This document shows positions 56,301-64,000 of a DNA stretch of 64,000 nt, piece by piece. The stretch is from Rhexocercosporidium sp. MPI-PUGE-AT-0058 (Eukaryota; Ascomycota; Leotiomycetes; Helotiales): assembly GCA_020746875.1 (NCBI GenBank), contig JAGTJL010000003.1:558001-622000 (forward strand), in the 5' to 3' direction. Positions within the stretch are counted from its first letter, which is position 1, and each line of letters begins with the position of its first letter. Under the pieces are notes generated by a model that was given only the letters and a program-made list of their open reading frames with translations, was not told where the DNA came from and searched no databases. The translations under genes and the position numbers were made by a program.

Positions 56301-57478
56301 GTTCTGAGATGCCTGCTGGAAGTAGTGTGGTGGCGATGGTGGAAGGAAAGGAATTGAGGAGTGGTCATGTGATTCGATGTCACGAGTCTCTGGAGTGAGA
56401 GAGGAGAGGGAAGAGGAAGATGAGAGTTGTTAATGATTGGTAAAACTTGAACTTTGGTATTGGTATCTTGCTCTAACGATTCCATGAATACAGATAGATG
56501 GAATTGCAGCCCAGCTGAATCCCCATTGCTTCCTTCCATCCCCCATCCCCGAGGTATGTATCTCCAAGCCACCACGTCATGTCATCCAAAAAGAAAAGAG
56601 GTATCATATCGTATCCTACACTCTACTCAGGGGCTTTCCCCCACCAGAATCAAGGGAACGCTGAAAACGCTGCAATGCAATGCAACGCTTGCTAAGTAAA
56701 GAAAACAAAAGCAAGAAAATGAGCAAGCTGAATGAAATGTTCGTTTTACATGAGACTGAAATAGCAATATCCTCTCAGTGGTTGTGTCAATGGTGGTGGT
56801 TGATCGAAAGGAGAATGTCCTCGCGGGTTCTCATGCTCATGCTCATGCGCATGCAAGCACAGCCTCAGCCACCTGCAACCAGAAACAACAAACCAGATCG
56901 CGCTTGCAGAATAAATGTCCGTTCAATAAATAGAACATCGAACAGCCATCCGTATCTGCAAACTGCAATGCAGACACACATGCAGTTGAAACCCAAGCCA
57001 GCCAACATCGCAAGCTTGTCCTTCCCTATTCCCATTCTCCGATTAACAGGAGTGATGTCACTGAAGCCAAGTGATGCATCGCGAAGCCCGAATCCCACTT
57101 CCTCCAATGGAGAGAGCAATGGTGGAGTTGTGGCGCCTTGTGACTGGTTGGAAGGATGCGGGCTTGCAGCTGCAGGTGAACCGTTTGGTTTGCTGTCGTG
57201 CTCACGGAGGAGTGTCGGTGATCGGTTGGGATGGATGCCGAGGTGTGAGTGAGGTCGGTCATGCGATTCTGGACGCGTGGATGCTGGTTTTTGGTGTGGA
57301 GATGGGATTTTGCGAATGCTGAAAGTTTGGGTGTGTATGACCAAAGTCAAGTCGAGTTGGGAGATGTGTGAAATCCGGTATCGAGAAGCTTGAAGCTTTC
57401 TCCCTCTTCCTCCTTTTCCTTTCCTTCTGTGGGTTTGTATTGTTCCAGTATTGTGGTCCTGGATTTCCTCCTCATTCT
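53317..57478. other. Long intergenic region between CCR4 and the CxxC gene
   Basis: About 4.2 kb. It starts with the CCR4 3' UTR and carries (GCCTT)3 at 53635-53649 and T/C-rich tracts (54960-55130). Overlapping ORFs at 56680-57252 (plus) and 56865-57506 (minus) have no family resemblance and probably lie in the 3' UTR of the next gene. Confidence 0.4.
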
Positions 57479-57841
57479 TCACTTGTAGCCAACCATTTTG
57501 GCGCAACGGTCGCAGTAGTAAAGATTGTGACCGAATCGTACCATGCCGGATGCTTGGGCATCGTCGGTACTGACTCTCCTTAACTCGCCTCCGCCTCTTG
57601 CGCTGATGACTGTCTCAACACACTTTGCGCATCGCGAGCAGCGCATCACTTCGACGCGTGGTTGAGAGGCGTCCATTGAGTAGCGAGTGGCCGCAGAGTC
57701 GGCGTAGGATGAGGAGTAGGAGGAAGATCCTGAGGATGAGGTTGATGAAGAGGAATCAGACGAAGTGGATGTTCGGTTTGATGGTCGGTGAGGAGTAGAG
57801 CTTGTGGCTTCGTTCTGGAGTTGGTAGTATCTGGAGCTCAT
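57479..57841 (-). CDS. Small CxxC/CxxC protein, unknown function
   Basis: Single exon of 120 codons on the minus strand, ATG at 57841. The first 60 residues are Ser/Thr-rich and disordered (SDSSSSTSSSGSSSYSSS). The second half is compact: RVEVMRCSRCAKCVETV, then a Gly/Arg patch, SGMVRFGHNLYYCDRCAKMV, ending GYK. The layout C-x2-C-x2-C ... C-x2-C looks like a small zinc-binding module. I recognise the type as a small fungal hypothetical protein and cannot assign a role. The clean start, stop and ordered C-terminus make it likely real. Confidence 0.7.
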   Translation of the reverse strand: MSSRYYQLQNEATSSTPHRPSNRTSTSSDSSSSTSSSGSSSYSSSYADSAATRYSMDASQPRVEVMRCSRCAKCVETVISARGGGELRRVSTDDAQASGMVRFGHNLYYCDRCAKMVGYK

Positions 57842-58999
57842 GATGGCGCTGTTGATATGTTGGCGACGTGAGGATGTTTGTTGAACCCTTGGGCAAATTT
57901 TTTTTTTTGTAAGTGGTGATGAGGAAATTTCGGGCTAGAGGGAACACCCTTAGATTATATCCCCAGGTTGAAATGAGGGGTCCGATGTCGTAGACGGGAT
58001 GTCTTGTCTGGAAATAAACCCGTTGTCTTGACAGTCTTGCAGCTCGGTCGTTTCAGCAGTGGATGCACTTGAGCTGCAGATCCAAGGCTGGCATGCAGGA
58101 CTCCGTAAGAAGTCGTGAGCAAGGATTAGATACACGGCAGGAAGCTGAGAACCGATGGGCTTTTGAAAAATCGATCTTTGGCGCTGCTAAGGTCCGAAGA
58201 GGGAGGTCCAGGAGATGATCCCTTCCAGTAACAGGATTCGGGTTATGTGGGATGAGGTAGTGAGGGGCGAGCGACGAGATGTCAATGGCGGGATGTGACT
58301 GGGTGACAGGATGGACAGGAGGCACGCCGGATGATTCGAGCCTTGATTTTGGGGCGGGAGACAGGAACAGACCGTTCGAGATCTCGTTCAAGACTTTGCT
58401 TATTGGACAGATGAGGCGGGAACTGAGGACGAATGGATACTGGAGACTGGAGATGACCGAACTGCTGAGTACGTATGAGGTATGCTGCTGCGAAAGGAGG
58501 AGTACAGGTGATGATGTTGTGTGATTGGAGATTTCGTCCGAGAGTGGATGATGTCGTTCAGATGACTTGAGACGGGAAACAGTTGGAGGGGTTCGAGGTC
58601 TGATGAAGATCTGATACGGCAAGTCGAGGTCGAGTCGAACTGAGTTGAACCGACTTCAGTTGAGTGAGAATGGGAAGAGTCAAGTCCTAGTATAAGAACT
58701 GAAGTGGGCAAGCAAATTAGAGTCGATGTATGTGTTGTATCTGCGATCTCCAGGGACTTTTTTCTGATAATACTCTAGATGAGGACTTAGAGAGAAACGA
58801 GCGCAATCGAGAGGGGATGACGGGGTTATATGAACGAACTACTGAAACCACAGAGCTCGGCACGCGGAGAGGTGCAATTCCATAAAAAGTCCGAATGGAA
58901 TGGCATCTTCTAGACCAGTCAGAAGTACTCCTCCGTCCGTAGTGATCGGGCATAGTCGTCGCAGACAGACTATTGTACACAGTAAGGATTACTCAGGCT

Positions 59000-59024
59000 A
59001 TGCCATGCCATGCCATGCCATGCC
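59000..59024. repeat. Pentanucleotide array (ATGCC)5
   Basis: Five ATGCC units in a row, read directly. Confidence 0.95.
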
Positions 59025-61840
59025 GCGCACACTCATCGACCCTAGTCCTAGCTAGCCATAGAGAGAGAGGTAAGGTTTAGAAGGTTTGGGTGAAAATAGT
59101 CGACATCGAAGCTAAGTAAGTTCGGCCCTGCATTTCCCCCAATCCCTGGGAATTTCGATTTCTTTGCTGCCTGCATCTGGATCTATCTGCTTCTGTGCTG
59201 GCCGTTGTTGTCCTGCACCTCGCCTGGCTGTCTTGCAGTATTGCACGAATACCTACCTACCCGAGGGTCTCACAGTCCTCGTACTCGTAGATAGCCACGC
59301 CGCCCTCAGCAAATTCACAGCAGCGTGAGACCGAGTTGTCCTGCCACCGCTTGCGTAGGTAATAGCGAGAAAACCCGAGAGATTAATTAGGCTTCAATTG
59401 AGCAGTCCTGCCCAATGAAGCCCACCCCTCAGAAAATGCAACACGACCGCCCTGCGTGTTGCTTTTGCGCAGCTCTTGGCCGCTCTTAGAGATGTTTCCT
59501 ATTACTGCCAGCTGGCCACTGGGATCCTCTTCTTCAAGCAAAAAGTGTTCTCTCTCTTCCTTGTCTTCAACATCTCTCTTGGCAGCTTTCTTGGAGGGGG
59601 TTTCCTAGCCAAGATCCGCTCGTCCTCCCCGCTTAGGTATCAAGACTCAAGACAACAACAACTCCACACACACCCAACCACCAGACTTTGTTCAGACTAT
59701 CCTATGGAAAGCTAAGCTGAGCTGAGCCACAGTCAGTCTCGGCCGATTCCCAAGCGAAAGTCTCGATCCTCAGCGATAATCAGTCCTGCCGTGTGCCAGT
59801 AGTCTTGCCCCTCAACGGCCCCTAAATCCCTTAAGTGCCCCATAGTGCGAACCCTATGAGGTCTTGGAGAGGCACATGTCCCGACTCAGACTCAGACTTC
59901 AGCGATGCCGAATATCCAGCAGAGCCAGCGATGCCAATTCGAAGCCCTCAAGCGCCGATGTAGAGGCACTACGGCGCTAACCTTCACGGAGGGAACCTTT
60001 CTGGCGCTCTTCTCGGTATCTCTTTCTTGTGATTTCACTAGTGGTTGTTCTAAAGACATGTTGTTCACTTCCGCACTACTCTTCAGAACTCACGATCACA
60101 GCGTCAAGTAGAGTAGAGTACGGAGCCCGTGGATCGAATCCCGACAATGTGCGTTGACATGAGAAAAAAAGGGGGGGCATCAGAAACCTCGATCATAAAC
60201 CCCTCGTCTCCAACAAACACCACCACAAAACGAAACAAACTATAAACATACAAGAAGAAAGACACGTCTTGGTTTTTCTTCCCTGCGCTCTACAAATAAA
60301 CATTCTGAAACTATCGCACATGGCATACTCGTAAAAGTAAACACGTATGATTTCCGCAGCAATATGCAGCAACGTACGGAGTAAGAAGAACATCGCGCCA
60401 CGGCGCCGCCTCAGCTGTTACGCTGCGCACAGTCACCCTATCAGTAAGTAAGGTACAAGACAACCATGAAGGGTGCCTATCAAAAGCCTCAACCTTCATC
60501 TGCAGACCACGTCTATTGGAGGAATGGGAGGAAAATAGAGTTGAGCTGCGAAACCCGAAACGAGCTCTTGAAGGAAGCCAAGAGCGACTTATGATCCCGT
60601 GTCCGTGATACAGTAGACAGCCAGGATGACATTTCGACTTTCGATTCCCGCGCCCCCCGAGTGCCGCGACAACGAGAAAGTCACATTAAACTCTCCGGCA
60701 GTTATCAAAGTTCTAATTAATCTCTTACGAAGTGTCAAATGTCAAAAATGTAAATACGGAGTCCTTTAGTTAGACCTCGCTGTTGCCGTCCCTTCGCTAA
60801 AGCGGACGTGCAGATCCTCCGATTTTGTGTGCTTATGTGTTTACTTCCTCCATCCACATTCAAAGTTTATTTTAAGCATTGTCTTTGAGTCTCTACAAAG
60901 TAAAATCCCATGTGTGCTGCTGACAGACACCGGGTTTCTTTGGATTATCTGATCCGTCTCCGAACGCCTTTCCGATTCCCGACGCAGTCAGGGGACATGA
61001 ACTGTCAAAAGTCACTCGCTCACTCTCTCACGCAATCCTTCAATTCGTTCAGGGGATGGAGGCACAGCCGGGACCGAGAATGGTTCAAGGTATGTACCCG
61101 GCCGGCCGCGGATTTACAAAAAAGCCCTCATGCCGAAATGCCGCGTACGCTTTTCTGCACGCTCGCTTCCTTCAGGTCATCTGCATGCGAACCGAGTCAA
61201 AATATTCAAACCCTTCCTCTATCTCGCGTATTGCATTCCCATTGCATCCGGCTGGAGTCATACTGTACAGTAGGGAAATAGAACATCCGCATGCACCGAG
61301 GAGTCACAGTGTACAGCTAGACGGCCAAAGTCGCATTGGCCAATATGCCGAGCCGCCAGAACATTTTCGAAAGCGACATCCACTCTTCCAGCAAGCCACC
61401 CGTCGTTCGCCTGCAAGCCCTTCACTATCGTCAACGATAACCTCAAGCCACAAGACCCGCGAAGTCTTCCAAGCTATTAGTAACAATTTACACCAGAACA
61501 TTCTTCTGCATCTGAGAGGGGTACTACTCAAGATGGTCTGGACCCTTTCTCTCCTTTAAGTCATTCCTTCGTTATTAATCTAATTCTTGCTTTGGACTTC
61601 AGAGGAAAGAAAAGAAAAGGGTTGCGGATGAAGCCTCGGCTACATCATGAATGTCTGACTACAGTAGCAAAACTCTCAACTTCCCGAACCTCCTTGATTC
61701 AATCCCTTCTCCCATACTTTGCTGTCAACAACGACCATCAGTTCTGGACTCTGATCTGCTTCTCGACCGGAGATTCCAGAAACGAGACCTTCCCGATAAC
61801 AACAAGTTCTGGACTCGACACGGCCTGATCATTCTCGAAT

Positions 61841-61865
61841 CTTGTCTTGTCTTGTCTCGTCTCGT
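61841..61865. repeat. Pentanucleotide array (CTTGT)3(CTCGT)2
   Basis: Three CTTGT units run into two CTCGT units; the one-base change looks like a point mutation spread within the array. Confidence 0.9.
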
Positions 61866-64000
61866 CAAAACATTCCCACTTCAGCAGCTTCAGTCCACTT
61901 AACCCAGCGTAGAAATCCCAACAACAAGCGCCTGAAAAGCTTGGCTAGCCTTACTGTAGCTGCCCTATATCCACACTACCAGATCCGAGTTCCCGATCCA
62001 GAGTGCTGGGTTGCGCTAAGTACTGCACACGCTCATCATCCATGAGTTCCACGAGGGTCTCTTCGGCTGGAGGAGCGTCATTGCTGTGATAATTCTCCAC
62101 TTCTTGAATGCTTGGACGTACTATTCTACGGTTTTGGAACTTCTAGAACTTCTAGGTTTCGTGATGGGCACAGAGAAAGTCAGCTTCCATTTCAAACAAT
62201 CAATCGTGAGTTGGATTTTATTACTTCCAAGAGGCTTGGTAGGTTGCAAGCGGACGGGTCGAGCCTCTAAGCTAACCAAATATCTTGTCGGGATGGAATC
62301 TATCTTGTTTGGGGCTTTACTTTATCTTCTTTGGTGCTACTCTTAATTGGCGTTGTAGTTATTGAGATGATAATGAGGCCGTCGTGTTTCCGTGTCTAAA
62401 ACCTACCTAAGGCTCTTTGTAGAGATCTCGGAGATATTTTACTGTACTATTTAGAGTGCATAAATTCCGAGGTTAGCATTTGTGCTTGAGATTAAATGGA
62501 CGAGACGACGATGAAAGGATGTATGGAAGATGTCTTTGCCGGTCCTTTATAGATGGCCTGACCTTAGACTATGGACTTAGCTGCAGACTGTAGCTTCTGG
62601 CAAGTGATGCAGATTCTCGTTAGACTGCTGTAATATACCAGGAAGGTGCTGTTGGTTCCAGATATTTCAATGGCAATGCTGTCAAGTGACTGTTGACTAC
62701 CAGCGGAGCAGCACATGATTCCTTCCCTATCACAATCTAGGATAGCCATTCTGATATTGCTATACACTGTGTCTTCCTGATAGGATAACTGCCCTGTTAA
62801 GGAGGTAATTCTTAAGCAAGATATTCGTTCTCGTCCTTACGATGCTCGAGGCGCTGGACCCCCTTTCTTAAGCGAGAAGCTCTCAGCCTTGCTTAAACCA
62901 CGATGTAGACTTCATCAGCGACGAGATTGACTTCTCCGAGTGCTCTGAGTATAATTTCTTCTCTCTTCAAAGAAGGATAATAGTCGGGTAAGTGTACCAC
63001 GCTCTCATTTTGCCTTTGAGAGAAAAGGCACAATTTGTCAATTTGCACCCTCTACATTTATGTTCTTGTCATGGTCTTTAGCATATCATTTCATATTCTC
63101 CTACCTTCGTTCTGGTTATGGACTTCTTCATCGCTTCGAAGAATAATTCTACTAGCTAACTATTGCGGTAGTTCCGAACGTCAACCAAAAAAATTCAAGC
63201 AAATTAACCCTCTTCAATCGCCAGCGTGAGAAAGGTGTAGATAAAGCAGCATCCCATCCAAATCCCCTCTAGCTACTCTCCCTCATGCATTACCAGCCTC
63301 ACCTTTATAATCATCGGCCCTACCGAGCCTACCTACACGCACATCCACTGAAGGGAGAATCACGAATACAGTCAGGACGTTTTCTCTCCTTGACCCATAT
63401 CCCGCGTCTCGGACCTGCATCACTAACTGAACTGCGGATTCAAGTGGATCTCATAAGGCGAGAGAAGGGATAGGCTTTGCGCTTCCTCCAATACGTGCTG
63501 CAGACACGATACAATATACACAGAAAGATGCATGAGACATATATGCAACTCAACATCAACTAAACCATATATCCCAGACCTTGCGATAAGCCGTCGAACT
63601 GACTGCACTGAAAAAACTGTCTCAATCTGGTAGCACCAAATGATTCAGCAAAGCAGAAGAACCAAACAGTCCACCCAAACACAGAAGCAGAACGGAAGGC
63701 CTTCTTCCTTTCTCCTGCATCTACATCTGCAATATTGCTGACAGGCACCAGCATATGCATTACATTCATGCTAATATCCACGTGGACATCACCCGCAGCT
63801 GCCTTTTAGACACTAAGGCAGTCTTCGAATCAAAACCTCTCGAGTACCCTTCTAGAAGGATAGTGGAATGTCTTCCCGTCTTGGAAGGGTATGCAAAAGG
63901 GCCCTTTGTATCCAGTGAGAAGACTTGGAGTATGCATGGAGATGTCTAGTAAGAACGCTAGAATATGCAGAGAACATGCATGGAAGGATGTCAGAAGGGC

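Larger units (their letters stand above)
57842..64000. other. Gene-poor right end
   Basis: About 6.2 kb without a supported gene. ORFs such as 58053-58622 (minus), 61056-61559 (plus) and 62086-62346 (plus) lack familiar motifs, splice support or good start contexts. The stretch holds the ATGCC and CTTGT pentanucleotide arrays. It may be the upstream regulatory region of a gene beyond the window or contain lineage-specific transcripts. Confidence 0.4.

Noticed and set aside
56865..57506. 213-codon minus-strand ORF overlapping the CxxC gene
   Set aside because: It overlaps the end of the better-supported 120-residue gene in another frame, has no recognisable domain, and competes with a plus-strand ORF of similar length; probably 3' UTR.
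58053..58622. 189-codon minus-strand Ser/Pro-rich ORF
   Set aside because: It starts at a non-ATG codon and its composition follows from G/A-rich plus-strand sequence; no domain or intron support.
61056..61559. 167-codon plus-strand ORF in the right-end gap
   Set aside because: No domain, no splice context and mixed low-information composition; kept only as part of the gene-poor region.
1..64000. CRISPR array, operon, bacterial defence system or biosynthetic gene cluster
   Set aside because: No spacer-like regular repeats, no polyketide synthase, peptide synthetase or terpene cyclase motifs, and all genes are eukaryotic and intron-bearing.

Overview
The window is nuclear DNA of a filamentous ascomycete (Pezizomycotina; the gene set and gene style suggest Leotiomycetes/Helotiales, but that rank is inference). 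The evidence is many short introns (about 41-130 bp) with GT...AG borders and CTAAC/CTGAC-like branch sites, interrupted eukaryotic housekeeping genes on both strands, an intron-containing tRNA gene, and no operons or Shine-Dalgarno sites. Every multi-exon model below was spliced by hand and its exon lengths summed to an intact reading frame; no database search was possible.

Left third (1-22 kb): the 5' end of a sterol O-acyltransferase (minus) diverges from the AP-1 gamma-adaptin gene (plus). Next come a 765-residue secreted protein of unknown family and a secreted type-B carboxylesterase, both plus. A 4.4 kb gene-poor stretch (10-14.4 kb) holds a small two-exon cysteine-motif gene and possible gene relics. 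After it lie a cytochrome b561-type membrane protein with a very long Arg/Ser-rich tail, the kinetochore gene NNF1, and a PH-domain protein (minus).

Middle (22-42 kb): a six-exon GH115 alpha-glucuronidase-like gene (minus) with a GC-AG intron; tRNA-Gln(CUG) with a 13-nt intron; a 110-residue single-pass membrane protein; a six-exon gene of unknown function; a tRNA-Gln(UUG) relic whose 5' acceptor strand is gone; an F-box pseudogene with two frameshifts and one nonsense codon; the DNA primase large subunit PRI2; a CorA-like two-helix membrane protein; and the 950-residue AcrB-type ubiquitination-network protein.

Right third (42-64 kb): a low-gene-density stretch with weak ORFs and a near-perfect 13-nt AT-rich inverted repeat; a mitochondrial hotdog-fold thioesterase head-to-head with a four-exon LYR-motif gene (ETFRF1/LYRM5 type) that contains a 13-nt micro-exon; the CCR4 deadenylase; a 120-residue CxxC/CxxC protein; then about 6 kb with no supported gene.

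Functionally these are mostly unlinked housekeeping genes: vesicle coat, sterol ester synthesis, kinetochore, replication priming, mRNA decay and mitochondrial electron transfer. Plant-polymer or secretion genes (GH115, carboxylesterase, secreted unknown) lie between them, which fits a saprotrophic or plant-associated fungus. I saw no compact novel defence or mobile system. The most unusual items are the secreted unknown, the b561 protein with the RS-like tail, the tRNA-Gln relic, the decayed F-box gene, and several unrelated pentanucleotide arrays.
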